DNA of 50,273 nt from an uncultured Pelagibacteraceae bacterium (GTDB taxonomy: Bacteria; Pseudomonadota; Alphaproteobacteria; Pelagibacterales; AG-422-B15), in NCBI GenBank assembly GCA_902617525.1, contig CACMWW010000008.1:1-50273 (forward strand). Reading direction: 5' to 3'. This document shows, piece after piece, positions 25,301 through 37,812 of this stretch. The notes beneath the pieces were generated by a model. That model did no database searches. It saw only the letters and a list, made by a program, of their open reading frames with translations, and had not been told where the DNA came from. Numbering within the stretch: position 1 is the stretch's first letter; each line of letters opens with the position of its first letter. Made by a program: the position numbers and the translations under genes.

Positions 25301-26436
25301 TTAATGAAAAAAATGTAACAGAGTCGCCTGACGACATTGTAAGTCAAAATAAATACGATAAGACCACTTTGTCAGATATTAAGTTAGACTCTCTGTGGAA
25401 AATGAAACTTGAAAGTTCAAATGATCAAAATGAAATTGATAACTTAAAAAAACAATATGACATTGCTCGATCTGCAATACAAGCTCGCTTCGATAATAAA
25501 GTTGATAAAGTTCAAAGAGGTGATGAACTTTTGCCAGGCGTGATGAAAATGGTTAAAGTATTTGTAGCTGTTAAAAGAAAATTGCAGCCTGGAGATAAAA
25601 TGGCGGGTAGGCACGGCAACAAGGGCGTAATAAGTAAAATTGCTCCAGTTGAAGACATGCCATATCTTGAAGATGGTAGAACGGTTGATATTGTATTAAA
25701 TCCCTTAGGAGTTCCAAGCAGAATGAATGTAGGTCAAATATTAGAAACACATTTAGGTTGGGCATGCGCTGGAATTGGAGAGATAATTAATAAATCTCTT
25801 GCACAATATAAATCATCCAATGATCACTCTGTAATTGGAAAATCTCTCGAAAAAGTATATGGCAAAGATCAATATAAAAATGAAATTTCTTCATTAAGTA
25901 AAGATGAGCAAAAAGAACTTGCAATCAATATTGCCAATGGCGTTCCAATTAAAACACCAGTTTTTGATGGAGCTTCAGAGGCTGAAATATCAGAAATGTT
26001 GGGTGAAGCTGGTTTTGATAAAAGTGGTCAAACACAGCTATGGGATGGATTAACCGGTGAAAAGTTCGAGAGAAAAGTAACTGTAGGTTATATTTATATG
26101 CTTAAACTTCACCATTTAGTTGATGATAAAATACATGCAAGATCTATTGGTCCTTATAGTCTGGTAACACAACAACCACTTGGAGGTAAGGCTCAATTTG
26201 GTGGACAGAGATTTGGTGAAATGGAAGTTTGGGCTCTTGAAGCTTACGGAGCAGCTTATACTCTCCAAGAGATTTTGACTGTGAAATCTGATGATGTTGC
26301 AGGTAGGACGAAAGTTTATGAAACTATTATCAGAGGTGAAGATGTATTTCAATCTGGAACACCTGAGTCATTTAACGTTTTGATCAAAGAAATTAGGTCA
26401 TTAGGTCTTAATATAGAACTTTCAAATTTGAATTAG
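22333..26436 (+). CDS. rpoB: RNA polymerase beta subunit
   Basis: The 1367-residue beta subunit forms one pincer of RNA polymerase and much of the active site. The rifampicin-site region runs from [20 protein letters not shown] (about 516) through [13 protein letters not shown] and the [14 protein letters not shown] motif. [13 protein letters not shown] (about 1087) holds active-site lysines, and the C-terminal [14 protein letters not shown] clamp segment is present. Length is normal for alphaproteobacteria and no large insertion or gap stands out. It is 67 nt after rplL and 8 nt before rpoC. Confidence 0.99.
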   Translation: MVNTLSFTERKRVRKNFGKLKEVSKFPNLIEIQKKSYEDFLLENVNPSERPEKGLQKVFKSVFPLEDFSGSARIEYIEYDFQSPKFDVDECRQRDKTFAAPLNVKLRLIVFDIDEETESRTVKDIKEQEIYLCDLPLMTQKGTFITNGTERVVVSQMHRSPGVFFDHDNGKTHSSGKLLFGARVIPYRGSWLDIEFDHKDIIHCRIDRKKKIPITTFLMAMGIKRDEILSLFYGTETYSLNAKDGKWKVGFNPKNIKTGKLQKGLINAADGKVAVKQGTKLNPAIAKKLFNDGLKNLLLDDDELIGKFIADDIINEKTGEIYFESSDEITSETIEKIKELKISKIPVLEIDGINIGSFIRDTLRVDKNISPEEAVVEIYKVLRPGEPPNLETAFEVFNSLFFKSEKYDLSDVGRVKMNYRLNIECSDTVTVLRSEDVIEVIKTVMDLRTGKGEVDDIDHLGNRRVRSVGELVENQFRMGLIRMERSIKERMNSLEVDAATPQDIINAKPLVASLKEFFGTSQLSQFMDQTNPLAEITHKRRLSALGPGGLSRERAGFEVRDVHPTHYGRICPIETPEGPNIGLINSLASHARVNQYGFIESPYRKVIKGKVSNEVEYLPAMEEADFTIAQANSELDDKGSFITKLVSCRRNGDFVMTVPEEIDYMDVSPKQVVSCAASLIPFLENDDANRALMGSNMMRQAVPLIQAESPLVGTGVEKVVAVDSGVTIVANRDGIVDKIDGKRIVVRVTEKIKTTESGVDIYTLQKFQRSNQSTCINQRPLVKVGDKVSKGDIIADGPSTHFGELGLGRNVVVAFMPWRGYNFEDSILISEKIVQEDKFTSIHIEEFEVMSRDTKLGSEEITRDIPNAGDEMLRNLDEAGIVYVGADVNPGDILVGKVTPKGESPVTPEEKLLRAIFGEKATDVKDTSLKLPPGSSGIVVDVKVFNRYGIEKDDRALSIERDEIEKLANDREAELGILNRNIKERLILLINEKNVTESPDDIVSQNKYDKTTLSDIKLDSLWKMKLESSNDQNEIDNLKKQYDIARSAIQARFDNKVDKVQRGDELLPGVMKMVKVFVAVKRKLQPGDKMAGRHGNKGVISKIAPVEDMPYLEDGRTVDIVLNPLGVPSRMNVGQILETHLGWACAGIGEIINKSLAQYKSSNDHSVIGKSLEKVYGKDQYKNEISSLSKDEQKELAINIANGVPIKTPVFDGASEAEISEMLGEAGFDKSGQTQLWDGLTGEKFERKVTVGYIYMLKLHHLVDDKIHARSIGPYSLVTQQPLGGKAQFGGQRFGEMEVWALEAYGAAYTLQEILTVKSDDVAGRTKVYETIIRGEDVFQSGTPESFNVLIKEIRSLGLNIELSNLN

Positions 26437-26444
26437 GAAATACT

Positions 26445-29400
26445 ATGAGTCAATCATTAATGAATATTTTTAACCCTGCCGCATCAAGAGATGATTTTAA
26501 CCAGGTAAAAATATCAATTGCAAGCCCAGAAAGAATATTATCATGGTCATACGGTGAGATAAAAAAGCCTGAAACAATAAATTACAGAACTTTCAAACCA
26601 GAGAGAGATGGTCTTTTCTGTGCGAGAATTTTTGGTCCAATTAAAGATTATGAATGTCTATGTGGTAAATATAAAAGAATGAAATTCAAGGGCATCATTT
26701 GCGAGAAATGTGGTGTCGAGGTAACAAAAAAAGATGTAAGAAGAGAAAGAATGGGGCATATTCAGTTGGCTGCTCCTGTTGCTCATATATGGTTTTTAAA
26801 GTCCCTTCCTAGTCGTATAGCGTTAATGATGGATATGAAGTTAAAAGATCTTGAAAAAGTTCTCTATTTTGAAAAATTCATGGTTACTGAACCAGGATTA
26901 ACACCATTAATACAAAATCAGTTACTTGATGAAGAAGAACTAGAAAATGCAAAAGAGGAACATGGAGAAGACTCATTTTCTGCTGGCATAGGTGCCGAAG
27001 CGGTTAGAAAAGTTCTTGAAAGAATTGAACTTGAGCCAGAGCTTGAAGCCTTGCGTACAAAGCTATCTGAAACGAAAGCGGTTGCATTATCAGAAAAATT
27101 AGTCAAAAGAATAAAAATTTTTGAAGCTTTCATATCCTCAGGAAATAGACCTGAATGGATGATACTAACTTCTGTGCCTGTTATTCCGCCAGAATTAAGG
27201 CCACTTGTTCCACTTGATGGAGGAAGATTTGCATCGAGTGATTTAAATGATTTGTATAGAAGAGTCATTAACAGAAATAACAGACTATCTAGACTTATTG
27301 AATTGAGAGCGCCGGATATAATTATTAGAAATGAAAAGAGGATGCTTCAAGAATCCGTTGACGCCCTATTTGACAATGGAAGAAGGGGAAGAGTCATCAC
27401 TGGAACAAATAAAAGACCTCTAAAATCACTTGCTGAAATGCTAAAGGGTAAACAGGGTCGATTTAGACAAAATTTATTAGGTAAAAGAGTTGATTACTCG
27501 GGAAGATCTGTAATTGTCGTAGGTCCCGAATTAAAATTACATCAGTGCGGCTTACCAAAGAAAATGGCAATCGAGCTATTTAAACCATTCATATATGCTA
27601 GGTTAGAGTCTCTAGGGTTAGCGACTACGCTTAAGCAAGCTAAGAAAATGGTTGAAAAAGAACGTCCAGAAGTATGGGACGTGTTAGATCGCGTAATTAG
27701 GGAGCATCCAGTAATATTAAATAGGGCACCAACACTTCACAGGCTTGGTGTACAGGCCTTTGAGCCAGTTTTAATTGAAGGTAAGGCAATTCAACTTCAT
27801 CCCTTAGTATGTACTGCATTTAATGCTGATTTTGATGGTGATCAGATGGCTGTACATGTACCTTTAAGCTTAGAAGCTCAGCTTGAGGCAAGAGTTCTTA
27901 TGATGTCAACAAACAATATACTCAATCCTGCAAATGGAAAACCAGTTATTGTTCCAAGTCAGGATATTGTATTAGGCATTTATTATCTATCACAAGAAAA
28001 AGAAAATGAGCCAGGACAAGGATTAGTATTTAAAGATATTTATGAAGTACAGCAGGCTCTTGAAAACAATGCAACAACAGTTCATGCTAAGATTCATGCA
28101 AGAATCAATTTTATTGACTCTGATGGTAGCAAAAAATTAAAAAGAATTGAAACAACGCCTGGAAGAATGCTACTCTGGAATCTAGTCCCACAACATAAAG
28201 ATCTTGACCCTAAACTTGTTAACCGACTATTAGGGAAAAAGGAAATATCAGGTCTCATTGATACTGTATATAGATATTGCGGACAAAAAGATACAGTGAT
28301 ATTCGCTGACCAATTAATGGCATTAGGTTTCCACTATGCTTATAAGGCAGGTATTTCATTTGGAAAAGATGATATGATTATCCCGGAGACAAAAGAAAAA
28401 CTTGTCTCCGAAACAGCGGGTCAAATAGAAAAATATGAAAAACAGTATAATGACGGTTTGATTACCAACAGGGAGAAGTACAACAAAGTAATTGATGCAT
28501 GGGCTAAGTGTACGGATCGTGTTGCTCAAGAAATGATGAACGAAATATCTTCCAAAAAATTTGACGAAGAAACTAAAAGAGAAATGCCAATAAATTCGAT
28601 TTATATGATGGCAAACTCAGGTGCTCGTGGCTCCGCAGCGCAAATGAAGCAGTTATCTGGCATGCGAGGTCTTATGGCTAAGCCATCTGGTGATATAATA
28701 GAAACACCTATTATCTCAAATTTCAAGGAAGGCTTAAATGTACTTGAGTATTTTAATTCAACACATGGCGCAAGAAAAGGCCTTGCTGATACGGCATTAA
28801 AAACAGCAAACTCTGGGTATTTAACAAGACGACTTTGTGACGTTGCCCAGGACTGTACGATTTCTGAACCTGACTGTGGAACAGATAGTGGAGTATGGAT
28901 TTCTGATGTTGTCGAGGGGGGAGAAGTAATAATTTCTATTGCAGACAGAGTGTTAGGAAGGTTTCTACAGAACGATGTAAACCATCCGATTACTGGGGAA
29001 AACATAGCAAAAAAAGATGATTATGTAGATGAGATTGTTGCAGAAAAAATTGAAACGGCAGGTATCCAAAGCGTTTATATTAGATCTCCACTAACATGTG
29101 ACAGTAAAAGAGGTATTTGCGTAAAGTGTTATGGCCGCGATTTAGCAAGAGGATTTCTTGTAAATGAAGGTGAAGCTGTTGGAATGATAGCTGCACAATC
29201 AATAGGTGAGCCTGGTACTCAACTTACTATGAGAACTTTCCATATCGGTGGTGCTGCTCAAATTAATGATCAATCATTTATTGAGATTAATACTGATGGA
29301 ATATTTAAAATTTTAAACAAAAATACTGTTGAAGACAGTAATAATGATTTGATTGTAATGGGTAGGAACTGTCAATTAGCTATACAAGATGATAACGGAA

Positions 29401-30632
29401 GAGAACTCGCAAATTATAAAGTTCCTTATGGTACAAAAATATTGGTAGAGGAAGATTCTAAAGTAAATAGCGGTACAAAAATTTGTGAATGGGATCCATT
29501 TACAAACCCAGTTATATCAGAAAAATCAGGAACAGCTAATTACGTGGATATGGAAGAAGGGATTTCTCTTATTGAGGAAACTGAGGAAAAGACAGGATTA
29601 ACATATATTAAAGTTAAGGACTGGAAATCAGATCCAAAAGGAAGTGAGTTAAAGCCACGAATTACACTAAGAGATGAAAATGGTGAAGTTATACTTCTTG
29701 CAAACGGTAATGAAGCTAGATACTTCTTACCACCCGACTCAATTCTTTCTGTAGCAGATGGATCAGAGGTTCATGCAGGTGATGTTCTGGCCAGAACTCC
29801 TAAGGCCGCTTCAAAAACAAAGGATATCACTGGAGGTTTGCCGAGGGTTGCAGAGTTATTCGAAGCAAGAAAACCAAAAGACCATGCGATTATTTCTGAG
29901 ACTTCTGGTGTAATCTCTTTTGGAAAAGACATTCGAGGCAAACAAAAAGTAATAATTACTCCTGAAAAAGATGGCGATCCTATAGAAGTCTTAATACCAA
30001 AAGGAAAGCATATTGCTTATCAAGAAGGTGAAACTATTGAGAAGGGAGACTACTTATTAGATGGTAACCCAGATCCTCATGATATATTGGAAATTTTAGG
30101 TATCGAAGCACTTGCTGATTATTTAATAAACGAGGTACAAGAGGTTTACAGATTGCAAGGCGTTTTAATTAACGATAAGCACATAGAAGTCTTGTGCAGG
30201 CAGATGTTACAGAAAGTTCATATTACGGAAATTGGTGATAGTTCATTTATTAAAGGTGAAGAAATAGATAGGTTTGAATTCTTAACCACAAACGAACAAC
30301 TAGAGGGTGAAGGGAAGAAACCTGCCATAGCAAAACCTGTGTTGCTAGGTATTACAAAAGCATCTCTTCAAACAAGGTCTTTCATTTCAGCCGCATCTTT
30401 CCAAGAAACTACAAGAATTCTTACTGATGCATCAATTAAAGGTAAAATGGATCGCCTTGAGGGACTCAAAGAGAACGTAATTGTTGGAAGATTAATTCCT
30501 GCAGGAACAGGAAGAACCTTCAATCAAATTGAAAATAAGGCGAAATTGTTGGATAAAGAGGCGAAAATTGAAATTGAGGCAATTCAGGCAAAGAAAGAGC
30601 AAGAATCAGCTGAAATACAGGAGAATTCCTAA
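26445..30632 (+). CDS. rpoC: RNA polymerase beta' subunit
   Basis: The 1395-residue beta' subunit carries the catalytic Mg2+ site [12 protein letters not shown] (about 460-471). The first zinc site is the cysteine cluster CLCGKYKR...CEKCG (about 71-91); the second uses Cys in EPDCGTD (about 810) and [11 protein letters not shown] (about 885-895). The bridge and trigger regions ([33 protein letters not shown]) are intact. It ends in a charged tail, [17 protein letters not shown] 137-nt gap with a probable promoter follows. Confidence 0.99.
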   Translation: MSQSLMNIFNPAASRDDFNQVKISIASPERILSWSYGEIKKPETINYRTFKPERDGLFCARIFGPIKDYECLCGKYKRMKFKGIICEKCGVEVTKKDVRRERMGHIQLAAPVAHIWFLKSLPSRIALMMDMKLKDLEKVLYFEKFMVTEPGLTPLIQNQLLDEEELENAKEEHGEDSFSAGIGAEAVRKVLERIELEPELEALRTKLSETKAVALSEKLVKRIKIFEAFISSGNRPEWMILTSVPVIPPELRPLVPLDGGRFASSDLNDLYRRVINRNNRLSRLIELRAPDIIIRNEKRMLQESVDALFDNGRRGRVITGTNKRPLKSLAEMLKGKQGRFRQNLLGKRVDYSGRSVIVVGPELKLHQCGLPKKMAIELFKPFIYARLESLGLATTLKQAKKMVEKERPEVWDVLDRVIREHPVILNRAPTLHRLGVQAFEPVLIEGKAIQLHPLVCTAFNADFDGDQMAVHVPLSLEAQLEARVLMMSTNNILNPANGKPVIVPSQDIVLGIYYLSQEKENEPGQGLVFKDIYEVQQALENNATTVHAKIHARINFIDSDGSKKLKRIETTPGRMLLWNLVPQHKDLDPKLVNRLLGKKEISGLIDTVYRYCGQKDTVIFADQLMALGFHYAYKAGISFGKDDMIIPETKEKLVSETAGQIEKYEKQYNDGLITNREKYNKVIDAWAKCTDRVAQEMMNEISSKKFDEETKREMPINSIYMMANSGARGSAAQMKQLSGMRGLMAKPSGDIIETPIISNFKEGLNVLEYFNSTHGARKGLADTALKTANSGYLTRRLCDVAQDCTISEPDCGTDSGVWISDVVEGGEVIISIADRVLGRFLQNDVNHPITGENIAKKDDYVDEIVAEKIETAGIQSVYIRSPLTCDSKRGICVKCYGRDLARGFLVNEGEAVGMIAAQSIGEPGTQLTMRTFHIGGAAQINDQSFIEINTDGIFKILNKNTVEDSNNDLIVMGRNCQLAIQDDNGRELANYKVPYGTKILVEEDSKVNSGTKICEWDPFTNPVISEKSGTANYVDMEEGISLIEETEEKTGLTYIKVKDWKSDPKGSELKPRITLRDENGEVILLANGNEARYFLPPDSILSVADGSEVHAGDVLARTPKAASKTKDITGGLPRVAELFEARKPKDHAIISETSGVISFGKDIRGKQKVIITPEKDGDPIEVLIPKGKHIAYQEGETIEKGDYLLDGNPDPHDILEILGIEALADYLINEVQEVYRLQGVLINDKHIEVLCRQMLQKVHITEIGDSSFIKGEEIDRFEFLTTNEQLEGEGKKPAIAKPVLLGITKASLQTRSFISAASFQETTRILTDASIKGKMDRLEGLKENVIVGRLIPAGTGRTFNQIENKAKLLDKEAKIEIEAIQAKKEQESAEIQENS

Positions 30633-30641
30633 CAAATTTTG

Positions 30642-30669
30642 TTGACCTGCATAAACTATTAAGTATTAT
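30642..30669 (+). promoter_or_regulatory. Probable promoter of the rpsL-rpsG-fusA transcript
   Basis: TTGACC at 30642-30647 and TATTAT at 30664-30669 are 16 bp apart, in the widest gap of the ribosomal block. The -35 and spacer equal those of the rpsM promoter at 44574 (TTGACC, 16 bp, TATAAT). The leader would be about 90 nt and contains the hairpin at 30685. Confidence 0.55.
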
Positions 30670-30684
30670 TCGGCATTCTTAAAT

Positions 30685-30718
30685 AGTAGGCGGTAGAGAA
30701 ATCTAAACGCTACTTTTT
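30685..30718 (+). terminator. Hairpin with T run in the rpsL leader (possible attenuator)
   Basis: AGTAGGCG near 30685-30692 can pair with CGCTACT at 30708-30714 with one bulged G, and is followed by TTTTTA. It lies after rpoC and downstream of the probable rpsL promoter. It could end rpoC transcripts or attenuate the str transcript. The stem is short and the loop long (about 15 nt), so confidence is low. Confidence 0.35.
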
Positions 30719-30769
30719 ATTAATTTTTAAAATAGTTAACCTTTAAGTTGTAAAGACTGGAGATATTTT

Positions 30770-31141
30770 ATGCCGACTATAAGTCAGCTGATTAGAAAAC
30801 CTAGAACCAAAGTTCAAAAAAGAAATAAGGTTCCAGCATTAAAAGCTAACCCTCAAAAGCGAGGAGTTTGCACTAGAGTTTATACAACTACTCCTAAAAA
30901 ACCTAACTCAGCATTACGAAAAGTTGCGAGAGTTAGACTTACAAATGGATTTGAAGTTACAAGTTACATTGGCGGTGAGGGTCATAATTTACAGGAACAC
31001 TCAGTAATATTAATTCGAGGCGGTCGTGTTAAAGACTTGCCAGGAGTTCGTTATCACACTGTAAGAGGAGTTTTAGATACTCAAGGTGTTGGCGAAAGAA
31101 AACAACGTCGTTCATTATATGGAACGAAGAAACCTAAATAA
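30770..31141 (+). CDS. rpsL: 30S ribosomal protein S12
   Basis: S12 sits at the decoding site and affects accuracy and streptomycin response. The 123-residue protein has the [17 protein letters not shown] segment (residues about 41-57), with the wild-type-like Lys at the usual streptomycin position, and the [13 protein letters not shown] loop near 85-97. A GGAG ribosome site lies before the ATG. It abuts rpsG without a gap. Confidence 0.98.
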   Translation: MPTISQLIRKPRTKVQKRNKVPALKANPQKRGVCTRVYTTTPKKPNSALRKVARVRLTNGFEVTSYIGGEGHNLQEHSVILIRGGRVKDLPGVRYHTVRGVLDTQGVGERKQRRSLYGTKKPK

Positions 31142-31612
<471 letters not shown>

Positions 31613-31613
31613 T

Positions 31614-33689
31614 ATGACAAGAGAATACGCACTGCAGAAATATAGAAACATAGGGATCATGGCTCACATTGATGCAGGGAAAACCACTACTACTGAAAGA
31701 ATTCTTTATTACACCGGTAAAAGTCACAAAATCGGAGAAGTTCATGATGGTGCAGCTACTATGGACTGGATGGAACAAGAGCAAGAAAGAGGAATTACAA
31801 TTACTTCAGCAGCAACTACATGTTTTTGGAATGATCATAGAATTAATATAATTGATACTCCAGGCCACGTTGACTTTACTATTGAAGTTGAGAGATCACT
31901 TAGAGTTCTTGACGGTGCTGTCGCAGTATTTGATGGTGTTGCTGGTGTTGAACCTCAGACTGAAACTGTATGGAGACAAGCGAATAGATACAAGGTTCCA
32001 AGAATGTGCTTTGTTAACAAGATGGATCGTACCGGAGCTGATTTCTATAAATGCCTTGATATGATTAAAGATAGACTTCAAGCAAATGCTTTAGTTTTAC
32101 AAATTCCCTATGGAAGTGAGTCTGATCTTAAGGGTGTTATTGATCTTGTAAAAAATAAAGCAATTGTTTGGGCAAATGAAGATCTTGGAGCTAAATATGA
32201 GTACACAGAGATCCCAGAAGAATTAAAAGAGACGGCTGAAAAATATCGATCTGAAATGGTTGAAATGGCAGTTGAGCAGGATGAAGAGGTTTTAGAAAAA
32301 TATTTAGATGGGGAAGAGCCTGATGAAGAAACTCTTAACCGTTGTATTAGAAAAGGTACTATCAATTTTGAGTTCGTTCCAATTTTAACAGGTAGTGCAT
32401 TTAAAAATAAAGGTGTACAACCACTTCTAGACGCCATCGTAAACTTTATGCCAGATCCTAGTGAGGTACAACAAGCTACGGGCAATATACCAGGCAAAGA
32501 AGAAGAAGAAATAAGAAAAGCATCAGATGAAGAGCCTTTTTCTGCATTAGCATTTAAAGTTGCTAACGATCCTTTCGTAGGCTCTCTCACGTTTACAAGA
32601 ATCTATTCAGGAAAGTTAGAAGCTGGTTCAACAATTATGAATTCTGTTAAAGGTGATAAGGAAAGAATTGGAAGAATGCTACTTATGCATGCAAATAACA
32701 GAGAAGATATTAAAACTGCGTATGCTGGTGATATTGTTGCGATAGCAGGGTTGAAAGATACCATAACTGGTGAAACTTTATGTGACTCTCAGAAGCCAAT
32801 CATATTAGAATCAATGGATTTTCCTGATCCAGTAATTGAAATTGCTGTTGAACCAAAAACAAAAGCTGACCAAGAAAAAATGGGAGAAGCGCTTGCTCGA
32901 CTTGCTAAAGAAGACCCTTCTTTTAGAGTAACTTCTGATGATGAGTCTGGGCAAACTGTTATTAAAGGAATGGGTGAGCTTCATTTGGATATTATTGTTG
33001 ACCGAATGAAACGAGAGTTCAAGGTTGAAGCTAATGTAGGAGCTCCACAGGTTGCTTACAGAGAAACAATATCTAAAGAGGTTGAGGTAACATATACACA
33101 TAAAAAACAAAGTGGAGGCGCTGGTCAGTTCGCTGAAGTAAAAATCATTGTTGAGGGATGTGAACCGGGAACAGGACGATTATTTGAAGACAAAATTAAG
33201 GGAGGTAATATACCTAAAGAGTATATTCCAGGAGTTGAAAAAGGAATTGAGGGTGTTGCTGATACTGGCGTCATAGCCGGCTTCCCTATTATTGATTATA
33301 AAGTAACTTTAATCGATGGAAAATATCACGATGTAGATTCTAGTAGTTTAGCTTTTGAGATAGCTGGAAGAATGGCGTTTAAAGATGCTTGTCAAAAAGC
33401 AGGCCCAAAACTTCTTGAGCCTGTTATGAGAGTTGAGGTAGTTACGCCTGAAGAGTTTATGGGGGATGTTATAGGCGATTTGAGTAGTCGAAGGGGTCAA
33501 GTTAGTGGTAGTGAAGCTAGAGGTAATACAACTGCAATTAGCTCAATGGTGCCTCTTGCCAATATGTTTGGCTATGTAAACACACTACGGTCTATGACTC
33601 AGGGAAGAGCTCAATATTCAATGTTTTTTGATCATTATGAGCAAGTACCGCAAAATGTTCAAGATGAGGTAAAAGCAAAATTTGCTTAA
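31614..33689 (+). CDS. fusA: Elongation factor G
   Basis: EF-G drives translocation with GTP. I take ATG 31614 ([20 protein letters not shown]) as start, giving 691 residues; a TTG 21 nt earlier would overlap rpsG and is less likely. Motifs are the P loop [20 protein letters not shown], and NKMDRTGAD, followed by domains II-V including the [23 protein letters not shown] segment. tuf does not follow, as it does in most str operons; rpsJ begins 9 nt later. Confidence 0.98.
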   Translation: MTREYALQKYRNIGIMAHIDAGKTTTTERILYYTGKSHKIGEVHDGAATMDWMEQEQERGITITSAATTCFWNDHRINIIDTPGHVDFTIEVERSLRVLDGAVAVFDGVAGVEPQTETVWRQANRYKVPRMCFVNKMDRTGADFYKCLDMIKDRLQANALVLQIPYGSESDLKGVIDLVKNKAIVWANEDLGAKYEYTEIPEELKETAEKYRSEMVEMAVEQDEEVLEKYLDGEEPDEETLNRCIRKGTINFEFVPILTGSAFKNKGVQPLLDAIVNFMPDPSEVQQATGNIPGKEEEEIRKASDEEPFSALAFKVANDPFVGSLTFTRIYSGKLEAGSTIMNSVKGDKERIGRMLLMHANNREDIKTAYAGDIVAIAGLKDTITGETLCDSQKPIILESMDFPDPVIEIAVEPKTKADQEKMGEALARLAKEDPSFRVTSDDESGQTVIKGMGELHLDIIVDRMKREFKVEANVGAPQVAYRETISKEVEVTYTHKKQSGGAGQFAEVKIIVEGCEPGTGRLFEDKIKGGNIPKEYIPGVEKGIEGVADTGVIAGFPIIDYKVTLIDGKYHDVDSSSLAFEIAGRMAFKDACQKAGPKLLEPVMRVEVVTPEEFMGDVIGDLSSRRGQVSGSEARGNTTAISSMVPLANMFGYVNTLRSMTQGRAQYSMFFDHYEQVPQNVQDEVKAKFA

Positions 33690-33698
33690 GGAATTTAA

Positions 33699-34007
33699 AT
33701 GGAAAATCAAAATATCAAAATAAGATTGAAGGCTTTTGACCATGGTGTACTTGATAAATCATCAGTGGAAATCGTTGATACAGCTAAAAGAACTGGAGCA
33801 ATGGTGAAAGGCCCAATACCATTACCCACAAATAATGAAAAGTTTACAGTTCTTAGATCTCCCCATGTTAACAAAAAAAGCAGAGAACAATTCGAGATCA
33901 GGACTCATAAGAGATTAATTGAGATAGTTGACCCAACCCCACAAACAGTCGATGCACTAATGAAATTAGATTTAGCTTCAGGAGTTGATGTAGAAATCAA
34001 ATTATAA
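33699..34007 (+). CDS. rpsJ: 30S ribosomal protein S10
   Basis: S10 is a 30S head protein that also joins NusB in antitermination complexes and binds NusG. The 102-residue protein has [16 protein letters not shown] at the N terminus, the [14 protein letters not shown] loop and the [18 protein letters not shown] segment. The 9-nt gap after fusA leaves no space for the S10 leader that binds L4 in E. coli. Confidence 0.98.
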   Translation: MENQNIKIRLKAFDHGVLDKSSVEIVDTAKRTGAMVKGPIPLPTNNEKFTVLRSPHVNKKSREQFEIRTHKRLIEIVDPTPQTVDALMKLDLASGVDVEIKL

Positions 34008-34010
34008 GAT

Positions 34011-34700
34011 ATGAGATCAGGTATTATAGCAAAAAAAATTGGAATGAGTAATTTGTACACACAAAGTGGAACAAATATTCCTGTTACTGTACTTCATGTT
34101 GAAAATTGTAAAATTATTGATCGAATTACATCAGAAAACGAAAATTCAGACAAGGTATTGGTTGGTGCCTGCAAGTTAAAAAAAACATCAAAATCACAGA
34201 AGGGCTTCTTTGATAAAAAAAAATCAGATGCTTATAAATATCTTAGAGAGTTTGAAATTAGTAAAGACCAAGAGATTAAAAGTGGAGATGAATTGAAAGC
34301 AAGTCATTTTAAGGAAGGTCAATTTATTGATGTATCTGGTTACACGAAAGGAAAAGGGTTTGCTGGTGTAATGAAACGTCATAATTTCTCCGGCTTGAGA
34401 GCCTCTCATGGTGTTTCAGTTTCACATCGAAGCCATGGATCTACAGGTCAGTGCCAAGACCCTGGTAAAGTTTTCAAAGGAAAAAAGATGGCGGGACAAT
34501 ACGGAGATGTTCATAAAACTCTTCAAAGCTTACAGGTTGTAAAGGTTGATGACCAAAAAAATCTAATCTGTGTAAAAGGAGCTACACCAGGTTCAAGGGG
34601 AACTTGGTTAGTTGTTGAGGACTCGATTAAAAAAGATGGCATTAAAGAAATAGAAGCCACACCAGTAAAAGCAGAAAAAGAAGATAAGAAGGAAAAATAA
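34011..34700 (+). CDS. rplC: 50S ribosomal protein L3
   Basis: L3 is an early-assembly protein whose loop reaches the peptidyl-transferase centre. The 229-residue protein has IAKKIGMSNLYTQSG at the start, the loop region GLRASHGVSVSHRSHGSTGQ near 127-146, and AGQYGDVHKT after it. A charged tail (TPVKAEKEDKKEK) extends past the core, common in alphaproteobacteria. Confidence 0.97.
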   Translation: MRSGIIAKKIGMSNLYTQSGTNIPVTVLHVENCKIIDRITSENENSDKVLVGACKLKKTSKSQKGFFDKKKSDAYKYLREFEISKDQEIKSGDELKASHFKEGQFIDVSGYTKGKGFAGVMKRHNFSGLRASHGVSVSHRSHGSTGQCQDPGKVFKGKKMAGQYGDVHKTLQSLQVVKVDDQKNLICVKGATPGSRGTWLVVEDSIKKDGIKEIEATPVKAEKEDKKEK

Positions 34701-34704
34701 GTAA

Positions 34705-35325
34705 ATGCAAATTGACATGCACAAAATAGATGGAAAAAAGAGTGGGTCGGTCAATTTGAAAGATCAATTATTCAATAGTAAATCCGATTTTAGTGTTGTT
34801 GGCTCTCTAGTTAGATGGAATGAGTCTAACCAGAAACCTCTAAGAGCTAGGACTAAAAACAGGTCTGAAGTAAAAGGAACAACACAAAAGCTAGGAAGAC
34901 AAAAGGGAAGTGGAGGAGCTAGACACGGTTCCAAAAAAGCAAATATATTTAGAAGTGGAGGAATGGCTCATAACTTAAGAGGAGTTCGTTCATTAAAAAA
35001 GATGCCAAAACGAACTAGGCAAGAGGCTTTGAAGCATATTCTTTCTGATAAAATCAAAAACAACAATTTGATAATTGTTGAAGAACTTAAAATAGCAGAG
35101 CCAAAGACAAAAACACTAGTTAAAAGCCTCTCAGATTTAAATGTACACTCTGCATTAATACTAGAGGGTGATAAACCTGATAATAATTTTGCATTGGCAT
35201 CAAGAAACTTAAAAAATATAAAGTACTCAAGTATAAATAATTTTAATGCACTCGACTTACTTGGATTTGAAAAATTGATCATGAGTAAGAATGCTTTAGA
35301 AATACTTGAGAATAGGATTAATTAA
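34705..35325 (+). CDS. rplD: 50S ribosomal protein L4
   Basis: L4 lines the exit tunnel. The 206-residue protein has the tunnel loop with KGTTQKLGRQKGSGGARHGS near residues 52-72 and the KMPKRTRQEAL segment. In E. coli L4 also represses the S10 operon; no matching leader is visible here, so that control is probably absent. One base separates it from rplW. Confidence 0.97.
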   Translation: MQIDMHKIDGKKSGSVNLKDQLFNSKSDFSVVGSLVRWNESNQKPLRARTKNRSEVKGTTQKLGRQKGSGGARHGSKKANIFRSGGMAHNLRGVRSLKKMPKRTRQEALKHILSDKIKNNNLIIVEELKIAEPKTKTLVKSLSDLNVHSALILEGDKPDNNFALASRNLKNIKYSSINNFNALDLLGFEKLIMSKNALEILENRIN

Positions 35326-35326
35326 A

Positions 35327-35620
35327 ATGGCTACAATTAAAGATTTCAAAACAATAATCAAACCTATTATTACAGAAAAGTCCTCAATGGGTTCAGAATA
35401 TAATCAAGTTACATTCCAAGTTCAGAAAACAAGTTCAAAGAAAGAAATTAAATTAGCAATTGAAAATATTTTCAAAGTTAAAGTAAAAAAAGTAAATACT
35501 TCAATCGTTAAGGGTAAGCTTAAATCATTTAGAGGTTCTCTTGGTAAAAGGTCGGATTACAAGAAGGCATTCGTTACCCTCGAAGATGGTCAAACAATTG
35601 ATATTAATGCGGGAGTATAA
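35327..35620 (+). CDS. rplW: 50S ribosomal protein L23
   Basis: L23 sits at the tunnel exit and docks trigger factor and SRP. I use ATG 35327 (MATIKDFKTIIKPIITEKS), 97 residues, one base after the rplD stop; an in-frame TTG at 35306 lies inside rplD. The KPIITEKS motif and the KVKVKKVNTSIVKGK beta segment are typical. Confidence 0.97.
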   Translation: MATIKDFKTIIKPIITEKSSMGSEYNQVTFQVQKTSSKKEIKLAIENIFKVKVKKVNTSIVKGKLKSFRGSLGKRSDYKKAFVTLEDGQTIDINAGV

Positions 35621-35624
35621 ATAA

Positions 35625-36470
35625 ATGGCACTTAAAAAATTCAGACCTAACACGCCCGGAACCAGAGGACTTACTCTAGTTGATAAAAAAGGATTATGGA
35701 ATGGTAAACCAGTAAAATCACTCACCACTGGTATCTCTAAAAAAGGTGGACGAAATAATACAGGCAGGATCACTATGAGAAGAAAAGGTGGAGGGCATAA
35801 ATCAAAATATAGAATAATTGATTTCAAAAGAAATAAGATAGATGTGAGTGCGAATGTAGAAAGAATAGAATATGATCCAAATAGATCTTCATATATAGCA
35901 TTGATTAAATATGATGACGGTATTCAAAGTTATATATTGGCCCCAAAAGATATAAAGGTTGGAGATAAAGTAATTTCTGGATCAAAAAAAGAAATCAGAG
36001 ATGGAAATTGCATGCCCATGTCTGACATCCCTGTAGGCGTTGACATACATAACATCGAATTAAAATCAGGAAGCGGTGCACAATTAGCAAGGTCTGCAGG
36101 CACATCAACCCAAATAGTTGGAAAATCTAATGGTTATGTCGCTATTAAGTTGCCATCAGGGGAACAGCGAAAAATTAGAGAAGAATGTCGAGCTACAATA
36201 GGTGTTTTATCAAATATTGATAAAAAAAACCAAAAGCTAGGCAAGGCTGGTAGGAACAGGTGGCTTGGTAAAAGACCATCTGTCAGAGGAGTTGCTATGA
36301 ATCCTATCGACCATCCGCACGGTGGTGGTGAAGGTAAAACTTCTGGTGGAAGAGACCCTGTAACTCCATGGGGTAAACCTACAAAGGGAAAGAAGACAAG
36401 AAATAATAAAAGAACTGATAAATTTATTATTAAAAGAAAAACGGATAAGAAAGCAAGAATAGAGGTATAA
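35625..36470 (+). CDS. rplB: 50S ribosomal protein L2
   Basis: L2 is needed for subunit joining and peptidyl transfer. The 281-residue protein has [16 protein letters not shown] near residue 50 and the conserved C-terminal [18 protein letters not shown] (about 223-240) including the essential His. It ends with a basic tail and abuts rpsS directly. Confidence 0.98.
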   Translation: MALKKFRPNTPGTRGLTLVDKKGLWNGKPVKSLTTGISKKGGRNNTGRITMRRKGGGHKSKYRIIDFKRNKIDVSANVERIEYDPNRSSYIALIKYDDGIQSYILAPKDIKVGDKVISGSKKEIRDGNCMPMSDIPVGVDIHNIELKSGSGAQLARSAGTSTQIVGKSNGYVAIKLPSGEQRKIREECRATIGVLSNIDKKNQKLGKAGRNRWLGKRPSVRGVAMNPIDHPHGGGEGKTSGGRDPVTPWGKPTKGKKTRNNKRTDKFIIKRKTDKKARIEV

Positions 36471-36743
36471 ATGACAAGATCTGTTTGGAAGGGACCATTT
36501 GTTGATAGCCATTTATTAAAAAAAGTAAAAGCGGCATCCGATTCTGGTGGCAATAGTGTCATTAAGACTTGGTCTAGAAGATCAACTATATTGCCAGAAT
36601 TTGTGGGTGTAAATTTTGCTGTTCACAATGGCAAAAGATTTATACCTGTAAACGTAACTGAAGACATGGTTGGCCATAAACTCGGAGAGTTTTCTCCTAC
36701 AAGAACTTTTAATGGCCACACAGGTGATAAGAAAACGAAGTAA
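36471..36743 (+). CDS. rpsS: 30S ribosomal protein S19
   Basis: S19 is a 30S head protein next to S13. The 90-residue protein opens [19 protein letters not shown] and carries [16 protein letters not shown] and [15 protein letters not shown], the family signature near residues 69-83. Normal length. Confidence 0.98.
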   Translation: MTRSVWKGPFVDSHLLKKVKAASDSGGNSVIKTWSRRSTILPEFVGVNFAVHNGKRFIPVNVTEDMVGHKLGEFSPTRTFNGHTGDKKTK

Positions 36744-36745
36744 TT

Positions 36746-37135
36746 ATGAGACAACTTGTAAGAAAAGATAACGAAGCATACGCAATTCAAAGGAACATGA
36801 GAGTGAGTCCGTCAAAAGCTAATGCAGTTCTTGAAATGATTAGAGGCAAAAAGGCATCTGAGGCGCTTAACTTATTAAAATTTTCATCCAGAGGAGTTGC
36901 TAAAAATATTTCTAAAGTTTTAAATAGTGCAATTGCTAATGCAGAAAACAATCATCAGCTAGATATTGACATTTTAAAAGTTACCGAAGCTTATTGCGGT
37001 AAAGGCATGGTAATGAAAAGATGGAGAGCGAGAGCAAAGGGAAGACCTGGGAGAATTAATAAATTTTTGACTAACGTCACAATAAAAGTTTCTGAAGATC
37101 AAGTAAAAGAAGTAAAGAAAGAGAAGGCAAAATAG
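36746..37135 (+). CDS. rplV: 50S ribosomal protein L22
   Basis: L22 reaches into the exit tunnel. The 129-residue protein has [24 protein letters not shown] near the N terminus and the [20 protein letters not shown] hairpin that lines the tunnel. A charged tail ([10 protein letters not shown]) follows the core. It starts 2 nt after rpsS. Confidence 0.97.
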   Translation: MRQLVRKDNEAYAIQRNMRVSPSKANAVLEMIRGKKASEALNLLKFSSRGVAKNISKVLNSAIANAENNHQLDIDILKVTEAYCGKGMVMKRWRARAKGRPGRINKFLTNVTIKVSEDQVKEVKKEKAK

Positions 37136-37138
37136 TAT

Positions 37139-37810
37139 ATGGGTCAAAAAGTAAATCCAATTGGACTAAGATTAATTCTTAATAAGAAGTGGCAATCTAG
37201 ATGGTATGCCGGAAAAAAAGAATTTGGCTCGTTCTTGCAAGAAGATTTAAAGATCAGAGCTTATCTTGAGAAAAAACTTAAAAATTGTGCTGTAGCAAAA
37301 ATTCAGATTGAACGGCCTGCAAAGAAAGCACAGGTTACAATATACTCAGCGCGTCCAGGTCTTATTATTGGAAAAAAAGGTAGTGATATTGAGAAATTGA
37401 AGAAAAAAATCTCTGAATTTACTTCCGATGAAGTTTCTATAAATCTTGTGGAAATAAGAAAACCAGAAGTAGAAGCACAATTAATTGCTGATGGCATAGC
37501 TGAACAATTAGAAAGACGCGTTTCATTCCGAAGAGCGATGAAACGTTCAGTTCAGTCAGCAATGCGCTTGGGAGCAGACGGAATTAGAGTGAATTGTGGA
37601 GGTAGACTTGGGGGAACTGAAATAGCAAGAACTGAGTGGTATAGGGAAGGTAGAGTGCCTCTGCATACTTTCAGAGCAAATGTAGATTACGCTGTCGCAA
37701 CAGCACAAACCACATATGGTTCATGCGGAATAAAAGTTTGGATATATAAAGGCGATATAGATGACAATGCGCCCCATGAATTAGATAACAACCCAAATAA
37801 ATTAGGATAG
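37139..37810 (+). CDS. rpsC: 30S ribosomal protein S3
   Basis: S3 lies at the mRNA entry and helps unwind message. The 223-residue protein has [12 protein letters not shown] at the start, the KH motif [16 protein letters not shown] near 76-91 and the C-terminal signature [19 protein letters not shown]. The length is normal. Confidence 0.98.
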   Translation: MGQKVNPIGLRLILNKKWQSRWYAGKKEFGSFLQEDLKIRAYLEKKLKNCAVAKIQIERPAKKAQVTIYSARPGLIIGKKGSDIEKLKKKISEFTSDEVSINLVEIRKPEVEAQLIADGIAEQLERRVSFRRAMKRSVQSAMRLGADGIRVNCGGRLGGTEIARTEWYREGRVPLHTFRANVDYAVATAQTTYGSCGIKVWIYKGDIDDNAPHELDNNPNKLG

Positions 37811-37812
37811 AT

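Noticed and set aside
24858..25337. 159-codon antisense frame in rpoB, and a similar one at 32108-32590 in fusA
   Set aside because: Ser/Phe/Leu-rich antisense frames are a by-product of codon bias in strongly conserved genes; no motif or signal supports them.
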